Of a stretch of 64,000 nt of DNA, positions 31,401-41,005 are shown one piece after another. The DNA lies in contig NW_019174038.1 of the NCBI RefSeq assembly GCF_001642475.1, positions 1-64,000 of the forward strand, written 5' to 3'. The stretch comes from Fonsecaea monophora (Eukaryota > Ascomycota > Eurotiomycetes > Chaetothyriales > Herpotrichiellaceae). Numbering within the stretch: the first letter of the stretch is position 1; the number at the start of each line of letters is the position of its first letter. A model generated the notes under the pieces. The model made no database searches and was not told the origin of the DNA. It saw only the letters and a list, made by a program, of their open reading frames with translations. Position numbers and translations under genes: made by a program.

Positions 31401-32623
31401 GCCTCCTCACTCCCAATGAAGAGGCGATTGGTTCCAAGGTTTGCGGTGCAAGATGCTGCTCCCATAACCAAACTTGGCGTTTGTCCGTCTCCAAGTCGAC
31501 GAAGTGTCATCCCAGAGACCGACCGGCCGTCCATTCGAAACGTCAAAAGAGCAAGTTCCCCGGACCTCAAGATAACCAGCATGTCCCCATTTGCATTTCC
31601 CAGGTGCTCCACCTGACAGCCTTCTAACTTCAGACGAGCCTCCGAATGATCGGCCATGGGAAATGAAGATGCCTCTCTCGCCAGTTCATTTACTGCGACA
31701 GCGCTAGATTTCCCTCCTTGATCGATATGGATCAATTCGTTGCCGCCAACCAGTAAAGCCCCGCCGACTGGCAGAGGAAGAGCAATTATTCGATAGAGAT
31801 CATTGGGAAGCTTCTGGACAGATTGCAACGTGGTTGACGCCTTTTGCTCGAGATCTAGAGCATAGACCGCATATATCGTAACGTCCCGCCGTTCCGCGCT
31901 CATATTTGAGGAGCGAGCAGCAGTAGAGTACAGTATCCCAATGGTAGGGTCGCGATACTCATGGAGGAAGGCAATGTCGATCGGATGTAGCAACACAGGA
32001 TCAAGAACTGTCATTGGCAGAACAAATGATGGACTGTAAGGAGTCTGAGGCCCTTGGACCTGTCCGTCAGCTTGCTCTGCGTGTGAGGGCTTTTCCTTAT
32101 CCTCTCCGTCAAGGTCGTCCAAGTCGTCCATAGCCAGATCATCTCCGGCTTGATGGAAAGGGATAATAGCGAGATTACTGACGCCGAAATTGAAGGCCGC
32201 ACATCTACTGGACGGATCAATCGTCAGATGACTGACACAATCGGCGAGATCAGGCATCCACGGAGCAGCCTGGAGATCATGGTGCTCGTAGAAATGTATT
32301 GACAGAGTAGATATGCTATGCAACTCGGGGTCCCATTCGACGAGACTCAGCTTAGCATCACGGAGGGCGATGAGGACGACATCCCCGCCACTTTTCGAGT
32401 CGGCAATCTTGACCTTGCCTAACGACGTGACTGTCCCTGCCAAGCTGTACTCGGCGATCAAGACGAGTCTCGACTCCTGACCACCATTGACCGGCTTGCA
32501 TTGGAAGACTTGGAGCAGGGACGTCCGCGCAACAATCAAATTGTCGGCATCAGGTGAAGTGAAGGGGAGTGAGAGGGCGTGAGTGACGCCCGAAGGAGGT
32601 ATAAGCTCGGAGTAGCACTGCAT
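28487..32623 (-). CDS. cft1: CFT1, cleavage and polyadenylation factor subunit (CPSF160)
   Basis: Largest scaffold subunit of the nuclear mRNA 3'-end cleavage and polyadenylation complex. Single exon, 1,378 aa, in the usual size range. It begins MQCYSELIPPSGVTHALSLPF and carries the N-terminal propeller (LIVARTSLLQVFQC, ...AEYSLAGTVTSLGKVKI...). Also present are the conserved LVCAYGRGNAGGIAFIRRQLEPEVV block and, in the C-terminal CPSF_A region, VAFLDMRYYVHVAKELAGTGLCILGDAFSGLWLVGYSEEPYKLQILGRD. An acidic stretch (EEDDEEDGYDEDDDDD) separates the propellers. No break or missing portion seen. Head to head with the LMBD1-like gene. Confidence 0.96.
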   Translation of the reverse strand: MQCYSELIPPSGVTHALSLPFTSPDADNLIVARTSLLQVFQCKPVNGGQESRLVLIAEYSLAGTVTSLGKVKIADSKSGGDVVLIALRDAKLSLVEWDPELHSISTLSIHFYEHHDLQAAPWMPDLADCVSHLTIDPSSRCAAFNFGVSNLAIIPFHQAGDDLAMDDLDDLDGEDKEKPSHAEQADGQVQGPQTPYSPSFVLPMTVLDPVLLHPIDIAFLHEYRDPTIGILYSTAARSSNMSAERRDVTIYAVYALDLEQKASTTLQSVQKLPNDLYRIIALPLPVGGALLVGGNELIHIDQGGKSSAVAVNELAREASSFPMADHSEARLKLEGCQVEHLGNANGDMLVILRSGELALLTFRMDGRSVSGMTLRRLGDGQTPSLVMGAASCTANLGTNRLFIGSEEADSVLLATDKRTPQLKRMRSRAQIQANEVEPQEDDDEEDGYDEDDDDDLYAEITNGHNGHVSGDLSGQSFRAVDRLACLAPINDIALGSLGKRKREDSDDSERRDSSDRELVCAYGRGNAGGIAFIRRQLEPEVVQRIKYEDAIGLWCFNSSGKNQNATDKHVESRFDNLILVSQVTPDGAGKSSLFSLADDNLVPVTDTDFDETAGSTISVFKLEMTNHTIQVLPTEVRVYDANFGLSQIFPVVDEEEGQTARAVKATFAEPYLILIRDDGNMTSLKADRAGELDEVEISSTLKNQSILSASLYHDASDFFQTSRFYEAAGTPRGPLLALLTSEGHFCLLSLPNAALEVFQCDSLPFLPTYLMQGLQLPKHWRKKDDLAETLLVNLGDATDSRPYLVARNTTGDVIIYEPFADPEVVGGFKFKKVSTKPAEAPEDQIEEEGEETSLRPMQIIQNLAGHVSVFIPGPQPMLILREASTMPRVYEFQPPDIKSMSAVHTGSCHNGFVFIDDSEYICFSRLPPSLMLGQSDWVIKRVPLGLDITSLGYFAPADSYVLATNHPVEFQLPQDDEWHPEWQNEATTFLPVTLQSTLRLLSSKTHRIISQYHFESSERILSVKSLNLEISEETHERKDLIVVGTALVKGENVTTRGNLYIFDVVDVVPEPDVPETDLKLKLITREDVRGAVSAISGVGSQGFLLASQGQKCMVRGLKEDMSILPVAFLDMRYYVHVAKELAGTGLCILGDAFSGLWLVGYSEEPYKLQILGRDLENPAVLAAEFLPDGKQLYIISSDEDGMLRVLQYDPENPKTERGAKLLLRSTFHTGAVPTTMTLIPPSSPRVFNGNNLDSDEMEFEDNGHNPSLAQPHQILITTQSGSLALLTPLRESTYRRLSMLQNTLIATLDHQPASLNPRAYRQVETDGIGGRGIIDGDMVKRWWETSTQQRVNSADKAGGSVWEVRSDLAMITGANLGF

Positions 32624-33195
32624 TCTGAGGTTGGTGCTGGAAAATGAAAGTGCCAGGTGATCGGCTGGAGTGGCCGGGAGTACTATTCGCTTCCTGGCAT
32701 CTTAACAAGCTCTTCCAAGTTGTTTCTTTGTAGCTGCATCACCGGAAAGTGACTTGTTGCAGGAGGAATGTAGACATTTTTATATCTGTCAAGGACAGGG
32801 CGCGTTGAAGGGGGCCAAGTCGCAACTCCAGTTTGATATTTTGGCCTGACACGTGATAAATCTGCTAATATGGAGCTAGTCCGAATCTAGACCAAACAAC
32901 ACAAAGTGGGCAGCTATGACGACGCATCCTTCATCATGCGACACCCACTGACACCTGAACCTGCGCTGCCATGAAACCCTGAGGTCACGATTGCGCCTGT
33001 CTGCCGCGCTACTTTATTTCCCTGATTGTTGCATCACTTTTCATTCCATCTTCATCGCATATCATCCAGCTGGTCTGAGATGCAGACGCTGTGCCATTGC
33101 GTACCGCCACACCCCCATTGAAGTCGCCAGGAAACACCGTCATGCAGATCTCCTCATTGACAGAGACCGGGTTCGAAGGCTCGGGTTACTCGACC
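32624..33195. promoter_or_regulatory. Divergent promoter, CFT1/LMBD1-like
   Basis: About 570 bp between the CFT1 start (minus) and the preferred LMBD1-like start (33196, plus). In-frame upstream ATGs at 33091 and 33142 fall inside it. No other gene seen. Confidence 0.6.
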
Positions 33196-34986
33196 ATGGC
33201 CGCAGCCGGTTATATCCAAATTACATTGATCTGGGTCGTCTATGCCATCGCCGTGGTGATTCTCCTCTCCATCGCTTGTCTCTTTGTTTACCTCTACCAA
33301 ACACATCGAGACCGGTCTATGTTCGTCACAACTGTCTGCATCTTCACGATCACATCTCTGCTGGCAACCGTCCTTCTACTCCCCGTCGATGTCGCGCTGG
33401 TCTCTAGTACCACAAGCTCAAAGTTGGGTCAACGGAAGGACTGGGCAAATCAAGAGAAGGTCGACAACATCACCTTTACCCTCCGGGTCGTCTACTATCT
33501 TCTATACTCACTCGATGCGCTTCTCTGCTTGCTTGTCATTCCATTTACCTATTTCTGGTATGAAGAATATGATGAAGTCGCCCAAGAGGAGGGTAACCAG
33601 ACTTTCGGCTCCAGATTCTGGGCTGCGTTCAAATACACACTAGCCTTCGTATTCCTTTGCGTTGCGCTTTTCCTTGTGGGCTTCTTCGTCCCTGTTGCCC
33701 GCCACAGAGAAGGGGCCCATTTCGACCTCGACTTTTTCAAGAAACTACTGGCCGAAAACCACGGCGAACGCGCCTTGACGTTTGCGCTAGGCCTTCTGAT
33801 CACGATTGGGGTTCTCATCTACTGCTTCTATACTGCCGCGGGCCTCGCTCTTCTCCCTCTTACCCTCATCAAATCCGCGCCCAGTGTCTCAGCGCCTGCG
33901 CTAAGCGAATCCACCGCGTCGCAATTAGAAAGCAATCTCGAGAGGCAGAGACAGCTGGAGGGCCGTGCCCAAGGCAATCCCGATGGCCTGTCCTCCAAAG
34001 ACCAAAGAGAACTGGATGCGCTTGTTCGTGAAGAACGCACTCTTCGTCGTCACCAGCGGCTCGCTGAAGAATCCTCGGGAAAAGACCAAAACATCTTCTG
34101 GAAATTTTGGATCAAGCTGGGCGCCGTTCTACGGCCTATCAAACTCATTCTAGGGCTTCTGCTGGTGATCATTGTACTCTTGATCTTCGCCAGCATGCTC
34201 ATTACGGGCATTGATAAGGCCAAGAACTCGATCTGCAAACAGCACTGCGGCTATCTACTGGCACACATCAACATCTTCCAACCTGTCAACTGGATCCTCG
34301 TCACGTCCGCCAAGGTGTTTCCTATCGACTATGTCATCTTCATGCTAATCGTGATGCTTTTCTTCAGTGCGAGCATCATCGGAATTGCGACCATTGGCAT
34401 CCGCATCTTGTGGATTACCATCTTCCGAATCCGCAAAGCTCACACATCACCACAAGCTTTGTTGGTTGCCACTGTCATGCTCACTCTCATGACACTGGCC
34501 ATCAACTACTCAATAGCTATGATGGTGGCTCCGCAGTATGCCACATTTGGCCCTCAAACGTTCTGCGACCATCCCCTCAAGCACCCTGGGGAACAACCCG
34601 ATTGTACTGATCACCCACAGCACATCATACCATGCACCGAGTCAACTGAGAATCCTGCCGCCAGGAATGTCTGCACCCCGTCTGTCGTATCCACGTTCCT
34701 CAACCGTGTGACGGTCAACTTCCCCTTCTTCGGTGTGGTCGATTTCTGGGCGCAGTTCGTTTTTCTGGGAATTTTCCTGCTCGGTTTCATTATTCTCCTG
34801 TTCCGTACCCCGAAACTATCAGATCCAGATTCCGAGGAAGATGAGCTGGAGGAAGAAGAGGAAGGTCTCTTAGCAAGCACAGGCAGAAGGTTTGACGCGA
34901 CGTGGCAAGACATCACTGGCAGAGTCAGCCATGCGGGTAGGAGGGATCAGCAAGGACGAGGGACAAGGGATAGCCCTAGCCATTGA
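33196..34986 (+). CDS. LMBR1-domain membrane protein, probable lysosomal/vacuolar cobalamin transporter LMBD1-like
   Basis: Multi-pass membrane protein, single exon, 596 aa from the ATG at 33196 (strong context GACCATGG). In-frame ATGs at 33142 and 33091 would add 18 or 35 residues, but homologues as I know them begin at the equivalent of MAAAGYIQITLIWVVYAI. About nine hydrophobic segments are visible. The LMBRD1-type block TVLLLPVDVALVSSTTSS and the LLYSLDALLCLLVIPFTYFWYEEYDEV segment are diagnostic. A long charged cytosolic loop (about 235-305) and an acidic tail (DSEEDELEEEEEG) follow. The animal protein exports vitamin B12 from lysosomes. Fungi generally do not use B12, so the fungal substrate is unknown. 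Confidence 0.92.
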   Translation: MAAAGYIQITLIWVVYAIAVVILLSIACLFVYLYQTHRDRSMFVTTVCIFTITSLLATVLLLPVDVALVSSTTSSKLGQRKDWANQEKVDNITFTLRVVYYLLYSLDALLCLLVIPFTYFWYEEYDEVAQEEGNQTFGSRFWAAFKYTLAFVFLCVALFLVGFFVPVARHREGAHFDLDFFKKLLAENHGERALTFALGLLITIGVLIYCFYTAAGLALLPLTLIKSAPSVSAPALSESTASQLESNLERQRQLEGRAQGNPDGLSSKDQRELDALVREERTLRRHQRLAEESSGKDQNIFWKFWIKLGAVLRPIKLILGLLLVIIVLLIFASMLITGIDKAKNSICKQHCGYLLAHINIFQPVNWILVTSAKVFPIDYVIFMLIVMLFFSASIIGIATIGIRILWITIFRIRKAHTSPQALLVATVMLTLMTLAINYSIAMMVAPQYATFGPQTFCDHPLKHPGEQPDCTDHPQHIIPCTESTENPAARNVCTPSVVSTFLNRVTVNFPFFGVVDFWAQFVFLGIFLLGFIILLFRTPKLSDPDSEEDELEEEEEGLLASTGRRFDATWQDITGRVSHAGRRDQQGRGTRDSPSH

Positions 34987-35358
34987 ACTGGCGAGCTTCA
35001 CTTTGTTCTCCTTAGTATGGCTTGGAAGCACACGAGTGTTATTGGCATCGGGTTATGGTAAAGGTGCCGTTGAAAAGGCGATTGGACGACTGGAAATAGG
35101 GTTTATGCGGTCAATGACGGATGCGCTCTATGTTGATATACCCGTTCCAATTCTAATTCTAATTTCCAAGTAGATTGTGTTAACACTTCAAGGCGAGGCC
35201 GTAGTGAGGACGTGCGCGGTTTATTGTCAATGCAGAAAGAGATGGTGAAGTTGAGGCTTGGGTACATGCACCGCCACTTTTGGAACCGCAGTGAAACATT
35301 GTCCTTTTGACCAAGTGTCGGATAATGACTTTCTCTCAGATAGCCACCTCGAATCGCC
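34987..35358. other. Short intergenic region
   Basis: 372 bp between two same-strand genes: the 3' flank of the LMBD1-like gene and the promoter of the next gene. Nothing else seen. Confidence 0.6.
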
Positions 35359-36489
35359 ATGCAGAACCTCGACCTGACCGCTTCAAAATGGGCAAGTCCT
35401 GATGTACGCCGGGAACGAGAATCACAGATCCCAAGCTGGACCCGAAGAGCCGCCTCCCCACGAACCCAGATTTCAGTGTCATCAAGCTCCTTGCAGCAGC
35501 CACAACAGCAACAGCAACAGCAACATCCATCTTCGCCAGTCCCCGCTCCGTCGTCGACTCCGACCAGCTCTGCCCAGCGACGATATCTATCACGAGAGGC
35601 TGAACTGCAGCGGTTCCGCAGGCTGTTCCGGCGACTGGCGTGGAAGGCCAACAGTTTGACGCACTGGTCCCACCGCGCGCTAAATCTGGCCCAAGAATAC
35701 CAGAACCGACAACACAACCTCGACAACCAGGGGCAAATCGATGGCCTTGTTGACGGAGGCGGTCCCTCTGGACCTCGGGCTACACTGGGACCCTACGACC
35801 TGATCATCGACCCGGTCGATGCGGAACGGCAGTTCAAGATCGACTTCTACGAGTTCTACGCCTTGCTGGAGCGGGGCCTCGTCTGCCTGCTGGGTGTTTG
35901 GGGGATTGTGATCACAGCCTCCGCTACAGCGACAGCAGCAGCCGGGGCCACGACAGCAGAACACGGAAAGACGGAGGATCACGCGAGACCCGCCTCACGC
36001 CGCCCCATCATCGGCGATTCGCTGTACTTCCAGGGCGCGGCGCACAGGTTCCACGCCAACGTGCTCGCCGCGCTCGACCACCCGTCGAGCCCGCTGCACG
36101 CGATCCTCGGCACGGGCCCCGTGCGCGAGTACATCGGGGTGGCCAAGGAATTCCGCAACAAGTGGAAGGACGTCGAGTCGCGGCCCGAGGACTCGTTCCA
36201 CGGCCCCGACCGGGTCGAGGAGGAATGGGACCGGGCCAAGATGCGCCGCTACGAGAAGGTGCTCCGAGACCTGAAGCTGGAGGAGATGCTGGGCAACGTC
36301 CTCCGCGGATTGGAAGAGGCTGGACGCATGGCGGAGCGCGAGGTCGAGAGGCTGCGAGCTTCGCTAGGGGGAGAAGGTGCGGATTACGCCGCTCTCGGTA
36401 CCCCCCGTGACGTGGATTTGGATATGCAGGATGCTCCGTTTGAGCTGTTGGACAGGCCAGGCGATTTAGACTACGAGATGGAGTTTTGA
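35359..36489 (+). CDS. Unknown protein, fungal-type, 376 aa
   Basis: Not recognised. Single exon with strong coding composition. The N-terminal 75 residues are disordered, with a Gln tract from (CAR)n repeats (QQPQQQQQQQHP at about 47-58). A structured part starts at about 75: REAELQRFRRLFRRLAWKANSLTHWSHRALNLAQEY. It continues with DAERQFKIDFYEFYALLERGLVCLLGVWGIVI, which contains a hydrophobic stretch of about 20 residues that could be a buried helix or a membrane segment. The segment AHRFHANVLAALDHPSSPLHAILGTGPVREYIGVAKEFRNKWKDV looks strongly constrained. The C-terminal part is helical and acidic. No catalytic motif is visible. GC content rises sharply in the 3' half. Function unknown. Confidence 0.8.
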   Translation: MQNLDLTASKWASPDVRRERESQIPSWTRRAASPRTQISVSSSSLQQPQQQQQQQHPSSPVPAPSSTPTSSAQRRYLSREAELQRFRRLFRRLAWKANSLTHWSHRALNLAQEYQNRQHNLDNQGQIDGLVDGGGPSGPRATLGPYDLIIDPVDAERQFKIDFYEFYALLERGLVCLLGVWGIVITASATATAAAGATTAEHGKTEDHARPASRRPIIGDSLYFQGAAHRFHANVLAALDHPSSPLHAILGTGPVREYIGVAKEFRNKWKDVESRPEDSFHGPDRVEEEWDRAKMRRYEKVLRDLKLEEMLGNVLRGLEEAGRMAEREVERLRASLGGEGADYAALGTPRDVDLDMQDAPFELLDRPGDLDYEMEF

Positions 36490-37603
36490 CGGGAAATCAT
36501 ACACACACGCTATCTCTCTTGTTCATCCTTGCCTTTCCTTTCTTTAGAAAAAGAGCGGGGGGCTTGGCTATTGATTCCCTTCCTCTTCTTCTATCTTCCA
36601 CACTTAAGAATCCCGTGGCCAAAATGGGCAAAAAACTTATCCCAGAGCAGCTCAACCCTGCTGGTCTGTGATAAGGAAAACTCGCTCCTTGCGGAGTTGG
36701 TTTTATCTCGGCCGGTTATACTACGGAATTTATACTACAAGGGTGGGTTGATGTCGTCGGATCGAGGTCGTCGCGGTCGGAGGGACGGTAGGAAAGGAAT
36801 CGAGGTGCTGATGCCCACTAAACCCGGTCGGTGGTTTAGTTTTGACCTGTCAGGACCTGGATTTCTTGTGCCGTACTCGGGACTCGAACTCGGTATCTTT
36901 TCGCCCTTGTTGTGGGTAAAGGGGGTCTTTGCGTGCCAGAATTTAGAGACTGATAACATATATACGAGTGATTTTCTTGTGGGGGTTGTGCTAGTACCGG
37001 TACCGGGTACTGGTCACCTCTGTTAATACTGTCAACTCTAGTAGAGTCCTATACTTGGCGGAGTGACAGATTCACTGATATTGGACTAAGAGTGCCAAGG
37101 CGCTAGTGTGAAGACCTCCAACCTGCAGCCTGGAGTCTAGAGTCTAGAGTTGACTGGCACGACTGGGAACACTGGGCTGGAGATGAGTGCTGCTGTTATT
37201 AATTTACGATTTCTACCACACTCTTTCGCTCTTGTCTACATCTCTGCTCTCATCGGTCATGGAGTTTAAAATAAAAAGAATAACAGAGTACCAAGTCACG
37301 AGCTAGCCTGCCCAGATCTATGGAAATGACAACAGTTCTTTCGTATTCATTTCGACTCCCTCCCCAAAACTCGGTCACGACATGAAACTTCAGAGATCCT
37401 CCCCCCTCTCCCCTCTCACAAGCTGGTGGAAATTCCTCACGCCCTTAGCCTTCCTCTTCCTCTCACACATACACACGATTTCTATCTCCATCTCACCCTG
37501 TTTGCGGACCCTCCCGTTCTCTACTGAGACAAAGTATCCGGCTATCCGGAAACAACCCCCCTCCCCTCTTCCTCAACCTGAAGCTCCTCGATCCACTAAC
37601 TAA
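36490..37603. other. 1.1 kb intergenic region
   Basis: No supportable gene. The right end (about 37,390-37,600) is a strongly pyrimidine-rich leader (CCTCCCCCCTCTCCCCTCTC) leading into the next start codon. Confidence 0.6.
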
Positions 37604-39086
37604 ATGGACTTTGATTTCGCCGCGTACCTGCGACGTCTGGACCCAACGTACATCTACCGAGTTGATCGGCTCAGCGGGGGTGTGGTGAATGTGACGGTGC
37701 GCGCGAGCAAGGATCGCCTACTTGCCGTCGAGGTTGCGGATGCGGACACGGATACTGCCACAGCAGCAATAGCAGCAGCAGCATCTCAGACGTCACTACG
37801 CGCGTCAGATTCAACAAAGACCATTCTACGTGATGAGAATACCGATACCGTGACCGAGCTGGACTATAGGCGAGGCTGCTTCCCGGAGTATAGGTCGCTC
37901 GTCTTAAAATATGCACCGCCGTATATCGCGGGTGTGGGCGAGAGTGCGCCCATGTCTCAGGGCAGGCAGGTAGGTAAAGTACCATGCATCTCCGTACATA
38001 CGTACTTTGAACTGCTCATGTTCTTTCATGTAAATACATGCATCTCTACTACTCGCCTAGGTATCTACGTGCCTATGTGTCCTGCAGATCTACTTACTGT
38101 GTCAGGTACTCATGACGGGCAAGGTTCTATGGCCCAGTTCTGAACTGACAGTGTGGTGTATCGCAGGAAGTTGAAGCCGCCTCGTTAGCCCTGTTCCTAT
38201 CCGCCAGCAGTCTGGACGGATCGAGCGCGCTATCACCAACCCCTTCAAGGGGTGTTCTTCGCAATGTCGCGGAGAAGACGGGAGTTATGATCCCTCAACT
38301 GCTCCATCATGATCCAGTTGAGCACGTCCTTATACTCTCCGATTTGGGAGCACTGCCGGACCTCTCCAAAATCTTCATCGAGCTGGGTGGGTTCACGCCC
38401 GACGTGGCCGGCGCGGCGTCATGGCGACCGCCTCCATATGCTCCGCGTCTGGGCCATGCGCTCGAGCCTCGCGAGACCGTGATGTATCGAAAGATAGGCG
38501 AGAAGCTGGGTACGTTCTTTGCACGCTTGCACAGCCTTAGCAGTGTCCAGTCCATCGTTGGGACACGCCGCGACCAAGCGTACCATGGTGAGGGCGAGGG
38601 GGAGGGCGAGAAACTTCGAGCTGAATTTCCCTCGCTGCCAGAAATGAAAAGTGCCATCCACGACCACGTCATCAAGCCAATTCGATCCCAGCTCGACAAG
38701 TTTCCTTTTCTCCTCGACGCAGCAGAGGCTGCAAATCTCTTTGCGGCAGTCGAGGCAGACTTTCTGCGCCCGACTCCTCCGGAAGAACAGCGTCTCGTCC
38801 TAGGTGATTGCTGGACCGGCGCAGTGTTAGTCGACATGAGACAAGGGACCTGTGAAAACGAGTCGAACGTGGGCGTGGGCGTCATCGACTGGGAATTTGC
38901 GAGCATCGACGGACGAGGCGTCAACGGCGACGTGAGCCAGTTCCTCGCCCACCTGGAGTTGCTGCGGGTCGCCGCTCACACCCACCCCCCAGGCCGGGCC
39001 AGCGGCCACTTGTCGGCCGTGAACGCCATCATCGAGGGCTTCATATCCCGATACAAGCTCGCCCAAATCTCCGGGAGTTTCGTTGG

Positions 39087-39120
<34 letters not shown>

Positions 39121-39501
39121 AACGACGTCGACAACCGCGTCATGCGGTCCGCATACCTCTCACACGGCGCCGAGATGATCAACTGCGCCTTTTGGAAGAC
39201 CTGGGTTTGTCGGGATCCTGCGTGCCCGTCCTGTACCAAGACCACCAACACCACACAGAACCCTTCATCGCCAGATCCGCCGCCTCCTCAATGCACCGTC
39301 ATCACGAATCTGGTCCGTCGGGGCATTTCGTTTCTGAGGTGCGCGGTGGCCCCAGACCCGCGGGGCGGGACGACCATGTTGAGACAAACTGTGACCGGTC
39401 GTGGTGGTGGCGGCGACGATGATGTTAAGTTACTAGTCCCAGGACCAGATGCGGAAAAGGCGCAGACGATGGGGCTTTATGACCTGTTTGACGAGACGTG
39501 A
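37604..39501 (+). CDS. APH/methylthioribose-kinase-like phosphotransferase-fold protein, 2 exons
   Basis: Small-molecule kinase fold (aminoglycoside phosphotransferase/MTR kinase superfamily). Exons 37604-37969 and 38167-39501 (197-nt intron, GTAGGT...GCAG) give 566 aa. N-lobe: RVDRLSGGVVNVTVRAS resembles the glycine-rich nucleotide loop, and LVLKYAPPYIA supplies the expected Lys. The catalytic-loop equivalent is LGDCWTGAVLVD (about 333-344), keeping the Asp but with Leu for the usual His and Ala for the usual metal-binding Asn. The DFG equivalent is VIDWEF (about 360-365). An acidic run of ten Asp (GAT repeat, 39088-39117) and a Thr/Pro/Cys-rich insert interrupt the C-lobe. Enzymatic activity and substrate are uncertain because of the catalytic-loop substitutions. 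Confidence 0.85.
39088..39117 (+). repeat. (GAT)10 trinucleotide repeat inside coding sequence
   Basis: Ten consecutive GAT codons encode ten Asp residues in the APH-like protein. Prone to in-frame length variation between strains. Confidence 0.95.
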
Positions 39502-40213
39502 TTGTCTTACAGTATCAGAGTATGTACAGTACGAAAGGTTCGGTGCCAGTGGGCAGGGCAGTGACCAGGGGCTTTTGTTCTTAACAGGAAGAGACAGGAG
39601 AGTGCGGAGCAAGAGAATGAGGGTGTGTGCGCAGCTTAATACCCAGTAATACATACTCGGGACAAGTGGACGGACAGAATGTAGTGAAATCATTACCCAG
39701 CTTGCACCTAGGTACCTAGGTACTACAGAACTGTACTGCAGATACCCAGCCATTCAGTTCAATCAGGCGATTGAGAATAATACCTAGCTATTCTCAGGAC
39801 TCCTTCCCTTCATTCATATCCCCGTGGTATGCAAAGAGGTTCAAGAGCAGGGCAGTCAATCCCCTTTTTGAACGCTGCGCGCGCATGAGACCTAAGTAAT
39901 AATAAAAGGAAGACCCGTTAATGGTCGACAAGGCCGTGGCAGGGAAGACCATACTTGTAGGTAACAAAAAGGCAACATTGACTCATTGTTGAAGTCGCGC
40001 TAAGATACTACATACAAACATGCAAAGATGCATACCCTCCCATCCCACTCCCGCCTTCTGCCTGTTTGCCTGTATAGGACTACATACGCAACCCCTCTCC
40101 GTACGTGGCGCACAAATCCAAGGAGATTCTGCGAAAAGTGGGAAAAGATTTTCTCGGTGAATAAACCGCCGCTTTGCGCGTAGTTGGTATATTAATATAA
40201 AAAAAAAAAGAAA
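39502..40213. other. Convergent 3' intergenic region with CCTAGGTACC palindromes
   Basis: About 710 bp between two converging genes. Contains CACCTAGGTACCTAGGTAC at about 39707-39725 and a poly-A-like run at 40199-40210. No gene seen. Confidence 0.65.
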
Positions 40214-41005
40214 CTAATCGGTAGTGGAAGAATGCCTGTCTGGGATCCAGTTGTACTTCCACGTGTCGTACAGCGCACATTTGGCGTAATTCGTGGGGGC
40301 GCGCACGCCGATGCTCTCGTCCACCTCGGCGCCGTTCAGAGTCTGGTGGCTGCAGTGCAGGACGTGGTCGTACGACAGCAATTCCTGGCTGATTGGTCGG
40401 TTGTTGCGCAGGGCACGGACGGTCTTGTCCCACGAGAAGATGCAGTGCGCTTGATGATAACTCGACGACATCCATGCGGAACCGTGTTCGCCTTTGCGCA
40501 TCTCCTCATCCGTCAATATCACTTTGCCCTCGGCGTCGGCATACCACGTCCAATTTCCCTGGGCGAGGTATCTTTCCGTCAGGATAGGGTCGTAGCATGG
40601 CTCCGGGACCCAATCCTGCATCATCACGTCGTACACGCAGCCCTTGGCGCGTGCTTCCTCTGGGTTGTATCCGCAGTCGAGAATCTGGCCGGTCAAGCTG
40701 TCAGGATCTTCTTCGACTTTCGCTTCCACCGAATCGACGGGTCTTGTGGGAAGTGGGACGCCTGCGGCTGAGGTGCTGCTCGATGCGCCCATGTCGGCGA
40801 CAGCTGTATTGCCACTAGATTCCTGGGGAAAGGGACGAAGAACAATGGCGAGTGTCGCGCCCACGCCGGCACTGGCTAAAAGAGCGAGGATTCCGACCAA
40901 AATCTTCCACCATGAGACCGAGGCGGGTGGTGGCGGGAGTGGCTGGGGTTCGTCCTTGCCATCGTCGTGGTCTTTGACGAGATCGTAGCGGTGATTGGCG
41001 CCCAT
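40214..41005 (-). CDS. UstYa-like (DUF3328-type) single-pass membrane protein with two HxxHC motifs
   Basis: Single exon, 263 aa from the ATG at 41005. A cytosolic N terminus with a proline run (PPPP) is followed by one membrane helix (about 32-56, WWKILVGILALLASAGVGATLAIVL), a Ser/Thr-rich stalk and a C-terminal domain. That domain has GCVYDVMMQDWVPEPCYD (122-139) and two HxxHC motifs, HQAHC at 184-188 and HVLHC at 214-218. Paired HxxHC motifs are the hallmark of UstYa-family oxidases, which modify fungal ribosomal cyclic peptides. However, a large related group of mould membrane proteins with the same layout has no known role, and I see no repeat-bearing precursor gene here. An in-frame upstream extension to 41350 is possible but has no support. 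Confidence 0.7.
   Translation of the reverse strand: MGANHRYDLVKDHDDGKDEPQPLPPPPASVSWWKILVGILALLASAGVGATLAIVLRPFPQESSGNTAVADMGASSSTSAAGVPLPTRPVDSVEAKVEEDPDSLTGQILDCGYNPEEARAKGCVYDVMMQDWVPEPCYDPILTERYLAQGNWTWYADAEGKVILTDEEMRKGEHGSAWMSSSYHQAHCIFSWDKTVRALRNNRPISQELLSYDHVLHCSHQTLNGAEVDESIGVRAPTNYAKCALYDTWKYNWIPDRHSSTTD

Noticed and set aside
36870..36920. Minus-strand GAGTTCGAGTCCCGAG, similar to a tRNA T-arm
   Set aside because: The 5-bp stem does not pair and no acceptor or anticodon arms can be formed at the right distance.
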